A DNA stretch of 15,562 nt from Deltaproteobacteria bacterium (GTDB lineage Bacteria > Desulfobacterota > Desulfobaccia > Desulfobaccales > Desulfobaccaceae), in the NCBI GenBank assembly GCA_016874895.1, contig VGSX01000052.1, forward strand, positions 1-15,562. Reading direction: 5' to 3'. A program made the translations under genes and the position numbers. Positions within the stretch are counted from its first letter, which is position 1; each line of letters opens with the position of its first letter. The notes beneath the pieces are model-generated. The model was not told where the DNA came from and searched no databases. It worked only from the letters and a program-made list of their open reading frames with translations. Shown here piece by piece: positions 1-6,414 of the stretch.

Positions 1-246
1 ACCCATGCCAATCTCCAGGCCAATCCCCATGCCGCCTATCTGTTTGTGGAAGCAGGTCCGGGTTACAAAGGGAAAAGGCTCTATTTAACCAAGGTCAGGG
101 AGGAACAGGACACCGACCTGCTCACATCCCTGCGCCGGCGGGTCTACAGCCCGGAAAAAGAGGCGGCCACGGGACCGAAATATTTAGTTTTTTTCCAGCT
201 GGATAAAGAACTACCCGTGGTCGGTTCCGGCGAAGCCGGTCATTGA
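1..246 (+). CDS. Pyridoxamine 5'-phosphate oxidase-like flavin-binding protein, 3' end only
   Basis: The reading frame is open from the first base and stops at TGA 244-246, giving the last 81 residues of a protein whose start lies outside the window. The segment T-H-A-N-L-Q-x-N-P-H-A-A-Y-L-F-V-E, then G-Y-K-G-K-R-L-Y-L, resembles the split-barrel FMN-binding fold of small pyridoxamine-phosphate-oxidase-like proteins, where a strand pattern of this kind (protein exchanging values with 'NPxxAYLF') forms part of the flavin pocket. These proteins are usually about 130-150 residues, so roughly the N-terminal third to half is missing. The substrate cannot be told from the fragment; most relatives have no assigned reaction. 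The next gene begins 67 bp downstream on the same strand and may be cotranscribed. The family call comes from recalled sequence pattern, not a search. Confidence 0.6.
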   Translation, partial: THANLQANPHAAYLFVEAGPGYKGKRLYLTKVREEQDTDLLTSLRRRVYSPEKEAATGPKYLVFFQLDKELPVVGSGEAGH

Positions 247-249
247 AAT

Positions 250-278
250 TAAAGGATTACCTGCGCCTTCATCCTTTA
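250..278 (+). repeat. 8-bp inverted repeat in the gap before the selenoprotein gene
   Basis: TAAAGGAT (250-257) and ATCCTTTA (271-278) are perfect reverse complements around a 13-nt loop. No T-run follows, so it is not a standard intrinsic terminator. It could be an RNA processing or stability hairpin in a shared transcript, or chance. Confidence 0.35.
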
Positions 279-313
279 GGGGCAAGGCGTCGAGGTAGGA
301 AGAAAGGTGAACC

Positions 314-655
314 ATGTCTGAACTGATCAACTGGCGGTCCGATCTGGCCGCGGCGGTGGCCGAGGCCAAAACCGCCAACCTGCCCATCGCCCTGGAATTC
401 TATCTCGAGGGCTGACCCCACTGCGCCCGCATGGTCCGTGAGACTCATGCTGATTCGAATTTGGCCTCGTGGTTAAATGACAAATACATTCCTGTCCGCC
501 TGGAGGGCCGCAGCCACGTTGAGCTGGCTCAGAAGTGGAACGTCAGGGGGGTGCCCACGACCTTGATCCTGTCGCCCCAGGAACAGGAATTGCACCGCAT
601 TGACGGATTCCAGCCGGCCGATACTTATCTAACTGAATTGAAAAAAGTTCGATAG
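314..655 (+). CDS. Probable selenocysteine-containing thioredoxin-fold protein (UxxC), UGA at 413-415 read through
   Basis: Starting at ATG 314, after AAAGGTGA at 303-310 and an in-frame stop at 308-310, the frame codes for 33 residues, meets TGA at 413-415, and continues in the same frame to TAG 653-655. Read as selenocysteine the product is 113 residues. The protein is continuous across the TGA: an alpha helix (W-R-S-D-L-A-A-A-V-A-E-A), a strand (L-P-I-A-L-E-F-Y), then G-U34-P-H-C37-A-R-M, which is the redox motif position of the thioredoxin fold. The cis-proline motif G-V-P-T-T and a final strand and helix follow. The layout matches small thioredoxin_7/thioredoxin_2-type proteins that normally have CxxC. 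Sec or Cys at the first position would attack the substrate disulfide. No signal peptide is seen, so it is presumably cytoplasmic. The partner is unknown; the flavin-type protein upstream is a candidate only by position. A recent nonsense mutation is the alternative, but the SECIS-like hairpin and the intact downstream half argue against it. Confidence 0.85.
429..450 (+). promoter_or_regulatory. Bacterial SECIS-like hairpin for selenocysteine insertion
   Basis: GCATG (429-433) plus GTC (434-436) pair with GAC (442-444) and CATGC (446-450), with a single bulged T at 445. The five-base loop CGTGA (437-441) contains a G-U pair of bases, as SelB-binding loops do. The loop G is 23 nt after the TGA, close to the spacing in Escherichia coli fdhF, where the loop G is about 20 nt after UGA. 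The bulged U lies on the 3' side of the stem, while in fdhF it is on the 5' side. Bacterial SECIS elements vary, so this is supportive rather than proof. Confidence 0.65.
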
Positions 656-676
656 AGATCACAAAGCTATCCTGAC

Positions 677-752
677 AGGCCTCGTCGGCTGGCGTTTTCC
701 GATGCTGAGCAGATATCGGACTATTGACGCCAGGCCGACGGGGCCTTTTTTT
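677..752 (+). terminator. Intrinsic terminator after the selenoprotein gene
   Basis: A long stem pairs 677-695 with 727-746 (arms of about 18 bp with one mismatch and one bulge), and 7 T's follow at 746-752. The loop has a smaller CCGAT/ATCGG hairpin of its own (699-703 with 715-719). It begins 21 bp after the stop codon of the UGA-containing gene, which supports that gene being a complete, expressed unit. Confidence 0.85.
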
Positions 753-799
753 CTGAGTAAGCTCTGGACCTCGGTTTTAATGGTTGTGCAAGAAAAAAC

Positions 800-828
800 T
801 TGAAATAATTTTTTCCCCGGAGTATAAT
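800..828 (+). promoter_or_regulatory. Sigma-70 type promoter for the first lytic transglycosylase
   Basis: TTGAAA at 800-805 and a perfect TATAAT at 823-828 are separated by 17 bp. A start of transcription near 835 would give a leader of about 185 nt before ATG 1020. Confidence 0.6.
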
Positions 829-835
829 CCCGCCA

Positions 836-1019
836 CCTACACATAAACCTTCCTGCCGGCCGGGAATTATTCCGTAAGCGCACCGCCTGGCCGCCGGATG
901 CTTCCCATCTTCCTCCATGCCAGACACATTTATCAGGAAAAATTGATGGAAGGTTAAATAGTTGCCCACAGGGCAAAGGGAAGCGGAATTCCAGCCTCAA
1001 GCCGAAGGAAATCCAACCC
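836..1019 (+). other. Long 5' leader of the first lytic transglycosylase gene
   Basis: No gene is credible here; the minus-strand open frames across this stretch run over the terminator and promoter. The leader holds a perfect hairpin TTGCCC-ACA-GGGCAA (962-976) and a ribosome binding site AAGGA at 1005-1009, 10 nt before the ATG. No known riboswitch class could be matched with confidence. Confidence 0.4.
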
Positions 1020-1907
1020 ATGCGAATAACCGAGTTTCCATTTATCCTAATGCTTTTTCTGGCGTTTTCCCTGCCTCTGGCCGGAGTTGCCGGGGCCAGC
1101 CAGGGTGTTGGCAAGCCATCGTCCCTGGCCGGTCTCTCTGAGCCAGGACCGAAGTATGCGGTCACGGCAGTGCCTGACCCTCAATCAACCAAAGTGCACG
1201 TCTATATTTTCAACAAATCCACAATGGTGTGGCCCCAGGCACCCGTGCTCCCGGTTATCCTGGCGGCCACTTCCGGGGCTCGGCCGGCCGGCGGCCCCAC
1301 CCTGGCAGCGGACCCGGCCTTAGCCGAGTTGATCAAAAAATACTCCCAGCAGCATGGGGTGGACCCCAAGCTGGTGCAGGCCATAATCCGGCAGGAGTCG
1401 GGATTCAACCCTGCGGCTGTTTCCCCCAAAGGGGCCATGGGACTGATGCAGCTCATGCCGGAAACCGCGGCCTCCCTCGGGGTGGAGGATCCCTTTGACC
1501 TGGAACAGAATCTCCAGGGGGGCATCCGCTACCTCAAATTGTGCCTGGAGCGTTTCGACCACAATCTTCCCCTGGCCCTAGCCGCCTATAACGCCGGTCC
1601 GGGGAGGGTCATGGAGTATCAGGGAATGCCGCCTTTTAAAGAAACTCATACTTATGTAACTAATGTCGTTTTGGCTTATCACGGTCATAGCCTAAATCTG
1701 GCCCAGGTTAAACTGGCACCACTGGCCTCATTAAAGGTCGTGCAGATACAACCCGACAAGGTTACTGAAGAGTCTGTGCCTCACCCTCCTGCCCTGAGGC
1801 CCCTGGACCTGTCCTATATTATCAGGTCATCCCTGGCACGGCTGGGATCGGCTTCTCCCTCTCCGGCCATGGGCCTTAAAAGAAACGTTTTGGCGTCGGT
1901 CAATTAA
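1020..1907 (+). CDS. Exported lytic transglycosylase (SLT / goose-lysozyme fold)
   Basis: A 295-residue protein that should cleave the MurNAc-GlcNAc bond of peptidoglycan to give 1,6-anhydro-MurNAc ends in the periplasm. Residues 7-25 are a hydrophobic signal segment with a plausible cleavage near AGA-S. After a 75-residue low-complexity linker, the SLT domain spans about 100-222. It has the catalytic glutamate E126 in R-Q-E-S-G-F-N-P, the block S-P-K-G-A-M-G-L-M-Q-L-M-P (135-147), and A-Y-N-A-G-P-G (189-195). A tail of about 70 residues has no recognisable domain and no LysM repeats. The catalytic domain is roughly 60 percent identical by eye to that of the next gene, so the pair arose by duplication. 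The start follows AAGGA at 1005-1009. Exact MltC/MltE/Slt70 subclass cannot be fixed by eye. Confidence 0.92.
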   Translation: MRITEFPFILMLFLAFSLPLAGVAGASQGVGKPSSLAGLSEPGPKYAVTAVPDPQSTKVHVYIFNKSTMVWPQAPVLPVILAATSGARPAGGPTLAADPALAELIKKYSQQHGVDPKLVQAIIRQESGFNPAAVSPKGAMGLMQLMPETAASLGVEDPFDLEQNLQGGIRYLKLCLERFDHNLPLALAAYNAGPGRVMEYQGMPPFKETHTYVTNVVLAYHGHSLNLAQVKLAPLASLKVVQIQPDKVTEESVPHPPALRPLDLSYIIRSSLARLGSASPSPAMGLKRNVLASVN

Positions 1908-1971
1908 CGACGATGCAAAACCTCACGTTTCATTTCTTGAACACAAAAAAGGGTAATGTTTTCCGATAGAT

Positions 1972-1988
1972 GGCATTATGTCAATGCC
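1972..1988 (+). repeat. Small hairpin between the two lytic transglycosylase genes
   Basis: GGCATT (1972-1977) and AATGCC (1983-1988) pair around a 5-nt loop. No T-run follows, so termination after the first gene is uncertain. Confidence 0.3.
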
Positions 1989-2076
1989 TAATGTTCAGAG
2001 TAATGGACATCAGGGCTCTATAAAGTTCCAGGCGGAGGCGCGGAAATATCGGCAATCATCCCGGTTGCTCTGCCCA

Positions 2077-2135
2077 CGGGAAGAATTCCCGGGGCTGGCC
2101 TAATAATTGCATATAATTAGCGGTATCGTATACCG
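2077..2135 (+). other. Structured leader before the second lytic transglycosylase
   Basis: Two perfect short hairpins sit in the last 100 bp before the gene: CGGGAA-GAA-TTCCCG (2077-2091) and CGGTAT-CGT-ATACCG (2121-2135). Between them a TATAAT hexamer (2112-2117) could be a -10 element, but no matching -35 was found 16-18 bp upstream. The region may be a regulatory leader or simply contain a promoter flanked by palindromes. Confidence 0.35.
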
Positions 2136-2165
2136 GGAAGCCTGACCGAGTCCCTAACACACCTC

Positions 2166-2171
2166 AAGGAG
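2166..2171 (+). promoter_or_regulatory. Ribosome binding site that selects the GTG start at 2178
   Basis: AAGGAG at 2166-2171 is 6 nt from GTG 2178 but only 2 nt from the out-of-frame ATG at 2174. This supports GTG as the start of the long frame. Confidence 0.65.
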
Positions 2172-2177
2172 AGATGC

Positions 2178-3404
2178 GTGGCGTCAGACCGAGGCAGGCA
2201 GAATGTGGAAATACTGTGGTTGTTATGGCTGCTGAGTTTCTGCATCTGCCTGGCCCTGCTGCATTATCCCCCCCCGGTGGGTGAGGCTGAATCCCCCGCC
2301 GCCGATTTACCCGGCCAGGAAAAACCGACCCTGGCAAGGGATTCCGGACTGCCGCCAGCCAGCACCGGCGGACATCATCAGCCGGTCCGAGAATCCGGGA
2401 GGCAATCTCTGGCCTTATGGGGGCCCCACCTCCCCGGTCTGCTCCAGGCCCCGGACCTCAACGCTTCTTCCCTGGCCATAAATAACCGGGGCCAGGTCAC
2501 GGTGGAGGCCGAGGCGCCAGGAGAGATGGCCACCGTGGACCTCCTGGATGCAGCCTCATCGCCGGATCAGGGTTCATCCCCGACTGTGGGAGAGTCTGAG
2601 CCACTGAGCGCCCGGCTGGAGCCGGACCCGGAGGCGGTGCAGCAGAAGATTGCCGCCAAGCAACAGGAGGTCTTTGATGAGGCCGCTTTTAAGGCTACCC
2701 TAAGCCGTTATGAGGCCGAAATGGCCAGCCAGCAATTTCCCCGCCGGGCCAATCAGCTCCCGGAGGGCACCTTAAGCGACCTGATCAAGAAATATTCCCG
2801 GAAGCACGGGGTGGACGCCCGCTTAGTCTGGGCGGTGATGCGCCATGAATCAGGATTCAATGCCAGAGCTGTCTCTCCCAAAGGGGCCATGGGCCTGATG
2901 CAGCTCATCCCCAGCACCGCAGCCCTCATGGGCGTCAGCGATCCTTTTGATATAGAGGAAAATATTAATGGCGGGGTGAAATACCTGCGACTCTGCCTGA
3001 ACAAATTTAATAATAACGTCGTCTGGGCCCTGGCGGCGTATAATGCCGGTCCCGACAATGTCTCCAAGTATCAGGGAATCCCGCCCTTTGCCGAAACCCG
3101 GAATTATGTCCTCCGGGTTATGCGGGATTACACCGGCAATACCATCAGCATACCCCTCGTGGCTCTAGCCGGGGGCGGCACCAGGCGTAAGCTGGAAAAC
3201 GATGCCGGCCTGGCCGCCGCGCCGGAGGAATCCGGGCTGGACTGGAAGGTCCCGGAAGCCAAATTCAAGATCTCCGGCCCCACCTGGAAAACCCCTTTGA
3301 AACCCACCATTATCCTGGCCAAAATTCCCTCGGAAGTGCGGCAGAACCCGGAAGTGGCCCGCCTCATCGCCAAACACAGCGCCACTGCCAAGCTGTTGCG
3401 CTGA
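2178..3404 (+). CDS. Membrane-anchored or exported lytic transglycosylase with long N-terminal linker
   Basis: A 408-residue paralogue of the preceding gene, starting at GTG. Residues 12-30 are a single hydrophobic segment (I-L-W-L-L-W-L-L-S-F-C-I-C-L-A-L-L), a signal peptide or anchor with no clear lipobox. Residues 31-195 are a Pro/Glu/Ala-rich linker ending in a charged helical stretch (about 150-185). The SLT domain is at about 198-320. It has catalytic E224 in R-H-E-S-G-F-N, the block S-P-K-G-A-M-G-L-M-Q-L-I-P (232-244), and A-A-Y-N-A-G-P (286-292). The 90-residue tail is rich in Lys, Pro and Thr and unassigned. Role: nicking or remodelling peptidoglycan. The paired genes keep the domain but differ completely in linker and tail, which suggests different partners or positions in the envelope. 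Confidence 0.92.
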   Translation: MASDRGRQNVEILWLLWLLSFCICLALLHYPPPVGEAESPAADLPGQEKPTLARDSGLPPASTGGHHQPVRESGRQSLALWGPHLPGLLQAPDLNASSLAINNRGQVTVEAEAPGEMATVDLLDAASSPDQGSSPTVGESEPLSARLEPDPEAVQQKIAAKQQEVFDEAAFKATLSRYEAEMASQQFPRRANQLPEGTLSDLIKKYSRKHGVDARLVWAVMRHESGFNARAVSPKGAMGLMQLIPSTAALMGVSDPFDIEENINGGVKYLRLCLNKFNNNVVWALAAYNAGPDNVSKYQGIPPFAETRNYVLRVMRDYTGNTISIPLVALAGGGTRRKLENDAGLAAAPEESGLDWKVPEAKFKISGPTWKTPLKPTIILAKIPSEVRQNPEVARLIAKHSATAKLLR

Positions 3405-3425
3405 TTAAAGCACGCCCCCACTTTC

Positions 3426-3474
3426 ACCGCAGAGACGCAGAGGGAAGCCTCCGCGTCCTCCGCGCCTCTGCGGT
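3426..3474. repeat. Long imperfect palindrome (REP-like) between convergent genes
   Basis: ACCGCAGAG (3426-3434) pairs exactly with CTCTGCGGT (3466-3474). Inside, three more pairs and then four to five more continue the stem, interrupted by two A-C mismatches. The sequence type 'CACCGCAGAGACGCAGAG' recurs between genes in many proteobacterial genomes, from general familiarity. It sits between the end of a plus-strand gene (3404) and the end of a minus-strand gene (3541). It could act as a bidirectional 3' stabiliser or terminator, although no T-run follows on either strand. Confidence 0.6.
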
Positions 3475-3540
3475 AATAAACCTGGCTGAAGCATTTTCTG
3501 AGCCACTTCCCGATGCATGCGTAATATCCACACCCGCAAC

Positions 3541-6132
3541 CTACGCTTTTTCTGGAGTAATCTGGGGCGGCAGGGTACGAAAATGCACATCCCGCTGGGG
3601 GAAGGGGATTTCAATGCCTTTGTCATTAAAGGCGTCGAAAATGGCAGCATTAAGTTCATGGGTGGCCGGGATGCGGTCATCCGGGGTCCGGACGAACACC
3701 CAGATGGTGAAGTCCAGGGAGCTGTCCCCATAGGCGCTGAAAAATACCTGGGGCGGCGGGTCCAGGAGCACCCGCTCATTCTGGCGGCAGACGGCATCAA
3801 TGGTCCTGGTAACCTCGTGCACGTCGGAGCCATACGACACCCCTACCTTCAGGGTCAGGCGGTTTGGCCCCCGGCCGAAGAAAGTCCAATTGATAATCTT
3901 ATTGGAGATGAGTTCGGAATTGGGAATGACAATGATACACCGGTCGGAGGTTTGAAAAAGTGTGCTGCGCACCCGGATGGCCTTGACTATGCCCCAATTG
4001 CCGTCCACGATTAACAGATCCCCCACCTTGATGGGCCTTTCAAAGAGCAGAATCAGCCCACTGACGAAATTATTGGCGATATTCTGCATACCAAACCCGA
4101 TGCCCACGCTCAAACCGCCGGCAATGATGGCCAGGTTGGTGAAATTAATTCCCAAAAAGCCGAGAGCGACAATCACGCCAATGGTTAAGAAGACGTAATG
4201 GAGGGTGCTGGAGATGGCGGTCTGGACTCCCAGGTCCCATTCCCGCCGCTGGTACAGGCGTTTTTCCAGGACTACCTGGCTCACCAGGGACAATTTCCGG
4301 GCTACCACGAAGCTCAGTATGGCCAGAAAGATGGCCAGCGGGGAGAGGGTTAAGGGCCCAATGGCCGGACCGGTGGAGAGTAGGGCCAGGATTTTCCGCA
4401 AAACCGCAAGGTCCACCCCCCAGGCCAGTAAAACCCCAACAACGGTGAACCCGATGACCGTAACGTGTAAGACCCGGGCGAAAAAGTTGTGGATTGTTGT
4501 GAGGTTCTCCGTTTTCATGCCCCATCTGAGGCCCAACAACCCCTCCGGGGGGCGGGAGAGATAATTGTTCAGGTCCTTTCCCAGTTGTTCCAGCAACCAG
4601 CCCCCGGCAATCACCAGGGCGGTCAGGAAAAGAGACCCGGCCAGATAAAGGGCCAGGTTTTGAAAGCCGAGCAGATCCAGGATAATAATGGCGCTCAACC
4701 CGAGAAGCACCAGGAGCCGGAAACCGCGCAGCAGGCAGGCAAACCAGGAGCCCGGGGGCAGGCCGACACCGGTGAGGAAATTTTCCAGGTGGGATTTGCG
4801 CAGCAGCAGGGCGAACCAGAAAATGGTTACAATCAGAAATACGAGCACGGCAAAGTTAACGGTGGCGGCATGATACCCCAAAGCCTCCAGCAACCATACT
4901 ACGTAAAAACCCACCACGAGAAAGAAGAGGGCCAGAAAGCCATACCGATTGTAGTAGCGGGCCGTGGCCGCGTCCAGTGGGATAATTCCCTGGTCCGGGG
5001 CAAATAGTGCGGTCAGCAGATGCCTGGAAAGCCGAACTACGGTATAGGCCAGCAGGCCGTACAGAAGCATACGGGCTGCCGGCTGTCCCAGGATGCTCAT
5101 AACCCACAAGGACAACCCCACCCACAACGTCAGGGCCAACAGATAGTAATTCCTTGCCAGGGAATTGCTTAAGGCTATGAGTAACCTGAGGCTAAAGGTA
5201 GCAGCCCGGGCCGCCAGTTGCTGGCGGAATTCCCGGGTCACTCGGCGCAGCAAGGCCATGACATAGATCAGCGCCGCCAGAAAGAAGGCCAGACCCAGGA
5301 GTTGACTGCGATGGGCCTGCACCATCCTGGCTGCCGCGCCGGAGTGGATTTTAGCCATCGTCCAATCCAGGGTTCTTTGGGGCAGGCTGAGGGTCGTGGA
5401 AACTGCTTCTCTCGCCATTGCAATAATATCGGAGAGCTGGCGCCGCTCCAGAAGTTGGTCTTTAGCTTTTTTCTCAATATATTCCTGTAAACTATTAGAG
5501 AATTCTTGCAGCGAGGCCTGTTGCTGCTTTAAAAGTTCCAAGCGGGCCAGCATGGCGGCCTGGAGTTCGTCCAGGCGGCTCACCGCGGTCGCGGCTAATT
5601 GCACAAACTGGCGGTCCTGCTGGGCCAGAACCTTGGATGGCTTGGTTTTCAAAGGGGTTTTGGCCAACTGGTCTATTTCTTCCTGCAATTTATTTTTTGC
5701 CAGGCGCATCTCTGCTTGCAGTCTGGTAACCCTTTCCAGTTGGGGGGTCAGGGCAGCCACGGCCTGGGTTTTTTGCTCTATCAGCTCGGCATGTTGCTGT
5801 TGAAGTTTTCTTGCTTCTTCCAGGCTTAGCTTATCCAGGGACAGGGCTGCCTTGTGGGAACTGAGGGCCACTGCCAGGGACCGGGAATTTTCTTGAGTTC
5901 TTTCCAAGTCTTGCCGGGCCTGGAGCAACTGCTCGGTAAATTCCTTGATCTGCTGCTGTAAGGTCTGGACTATGTCAGGGTGTTTTTCCAGCGCCCCCGG
6001 CAACTGGGTGGCCTCCTGGGCCGCCGGGGCCGGTTGTCCCCCGGCTGCGACGGGCAGCAGCATTAATGCTAAGACAAAAAAGACAATGCCAAGCTGGGGC
6101 CGGTGCGGCAGATAATTTACAATGAAACTCAT
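3541..6132 (-). CDS. Large MscS-family mechanosensitive channel with periplasmic coiled-coil domain
   Basis: An 863-residue inner-membrane protein that should open under membrane tension and release solutes during hypo-osmotic shock. Residues 1-30 form a signal peptide ending near V-A-A-G. Residues 45-250 are predicted alpha-helical coiled coil rich in Gln, Leu, Glu and Lys, the periplasmic part. About ten hydrophobic segments follow from residue 278. The canonical MscS module is at about 643-855: the pore helix L-A-I-I-A-G-G-L-S-V-G-I-G-F-G-M-Q (667-683), then N-I-A-N-N-F-V-S-G, then the beta domain starting F-E-R-P-I-K-V-G-D (698-706) and I-P-N-S-E-L-I-S-N. The architecture resembles MscK/MscM (KefA/YjeP)-type long channels, though shorter than MscK (about 1100 residues). 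The start at 6132 is chosen because AAAGGAG lies 5 nt upstream and the signal peptide begins there; the frame extends 22 codons further with no signal-peptide character. Confidence 0.93.
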   Translation of the reverse strand: MSFIVNYLPHRPQLGIVFFVLALMLLPVAAGGQPAPAAQEATQLPGALEKHPDIVQTLQQQIKEFTEQLLQARQDLERTQENSRSLAVALSSHKAALSLDKLSLEEARKLQQQHAELIEQKTQAVAALTPQLERVTRLQAEMRLAKNKLQEEIDQLAKTPLKTKPSKVLAQQDRQFVQLAATAVSRLDELQAAMLARLELLKQQQASLQEFSNSLQEYIEKKAKDQLLERRQLSDIIAMAREAVSTTLSLPQRTLDWTMAKIHSGAAARMVQAHRSQLLGLAFFLAALIYVMALLRRVTREFRQQLAARAATFSLRLLIALSNSLARNYYLLALTLWVGLSLWVMSILGQPAARMLLYGLLAYTVVRLSRHLLTALFAPDQGIIPLDAATARYYNRYGFLALFFLVVGFYVVWLLEALGYHAATVNFAVLVFLIVTIFWFALLLRKSHLENFLTGVGLPPGSWFACLLRGFRLLVLLGLSAIIILDLLGFQNLALYLAGSLFLTALVIAGGWLLEQLGKDLNNYLSRPPEGLLGLRWGMKTENLTTIHNFFARVLHVTVIGFTVVGVLLAWGVDLAVLRKILALLSTGPAIGPLTLSPLAIFLAILSFVVARKLSLVSQVVLEKRLYQRREWDLGVQTAISSTLHYVFLTIGVIVALGFLGINFTNLAIIAGGLSVGIGFGMQNIANNFVSGLILLFERPIKVGDLLIVDGNWGIVKAIRVRSTLFQTSDRCIIVIPNSELISNKIINWTFFGRGPNRLTLKVGVSYGSDVHEVTRTIDAVCRQNERVLLDPPPQVFFSAYGDSSLDFTIWVFVRTPDDRIPATHELNAAIFDAFNDKGIEIPFPQRDVHFRTLPPQITPEKA

Positions 6133-6137
6133 GGACA

Positions 6138-6144
6138 CTCCTTT
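6138..6144 (-). promoter_or_regulatory. Ribosome binding site deciding the MscS-family start
   Basis: On the minus strand AAAGGAG (6144 down to 6138) ends 5 nt before ATG 6132. The upstream in-frame start near 6198 has no such site. Confidence 0.7.
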
Positions 6145-6185
6145 CCCAGAGGGATCACTTTTTTTATGATATCCCCATAAATAAA

Positions 6186-6208
6186 TTAATATCAACAAGT
6201 TGTATTAA
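6186..6208. promoter_or_regulatory. A+T-rich palindrome upstream of the MscS-family gene, possible operator
   Basis: TTAATATCAAC (6186-6196) and GTTGTATTAA (6199-6208) are reverse complements over 10 bp with one extra T in the left arm, separated by AA. It lies about 55-75 bp upstream of the MscS start, near a weak minus-strand -35/-10 candidate (TTGCCA, then TGATAT after 17 bp). A protein-binding site is plausible but unproven. Confidence 0.35.
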
Positions 6209-6210
6209 TT

Positions 6211-6403
6211 GTGGCAAAGATCATAAATCAGGCCGATGAGATGGCGGCCCTCATTAGATCAGAACCTTCCAGCCTTAAGTGTTAGTAATCTGTTAGGATT
6301 GCGAAATTATCGGCAAGAAATATATTAAGAGCCCGGATACGGCTACCAATTATCTAGAAAAACATTATATCATAAAGAGTCGACAAAATGATTTCAAAAC
6401 ATT
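6211..6403. other. Intergenic spacer between divergent MscS and mgtE genes
   Basis: A+T-rich spacer that must hold both divergent promoters. Only weak hexamers are visible, such as TATCAT (6368-6373) without a clear -35. A short GGCCG/CGGCC hairpin lies at about 6232-6250. Nothing else is recognisable. Confidence 0.35.
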
Positions 6404-6414
6404 AAGGTGGTTGC

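Noticed and set aside
244..246. TGA ending the first partial gene as another selenocysteine codon
   Set aside because: The next codons soon reach a stop in that frame (AAT TAA), and there is no Cys/Sec motif or hairpin around it.
431..655. Separate short gene starting at ATG 431
   Set aside because: It has no ribosome binding site and would be a thioredoxin fold lacking its first helix, strand and the whole redox motif; the frame is continuous with 314-412 through the UGA.
961..1010. Cyclic-di-GMP (GEMM) riboswitch in the first transglycosylase leader
   Set aside because: CACAGGGCAAA matches part of that motif, but the conserved GAAA tetraloop and GACGCAAAGCC half are missing, and the segment forms a simple self-complementary hairpin instead.
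659..1165. Minus-strand open frame of 168 residues
   Set aside because: It runs across the terminator and promoter elements and into the first lytic transglycosylase, and its protein has no domain-like pattern.
2030..2177. Cyclic-di-AMP (ydaO/yuaA) riboswitch before the second transglycosylase
   Set aside because: Only a loose similarity near the 3' end (GACCGAGTCCCTAAC) was found; the conserved GGGGGACCC, GGGGTGAAT and CAGCTAACCTCG blocks are absent.
6133..6198. Longer start for the MscS-family channel
   Set aside because: The 22 extra residues carry no signal-peptide logic and the AAAGGAG site is correctly spaced only for ATG 6132.
6220..6403. M-box magnesium riboswitch upstream of mgtE
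   Set aside because: The conserved GTTAGGTGAGGCTCCT block is not present; only an unrelated CTGTTAGGAT is seen.
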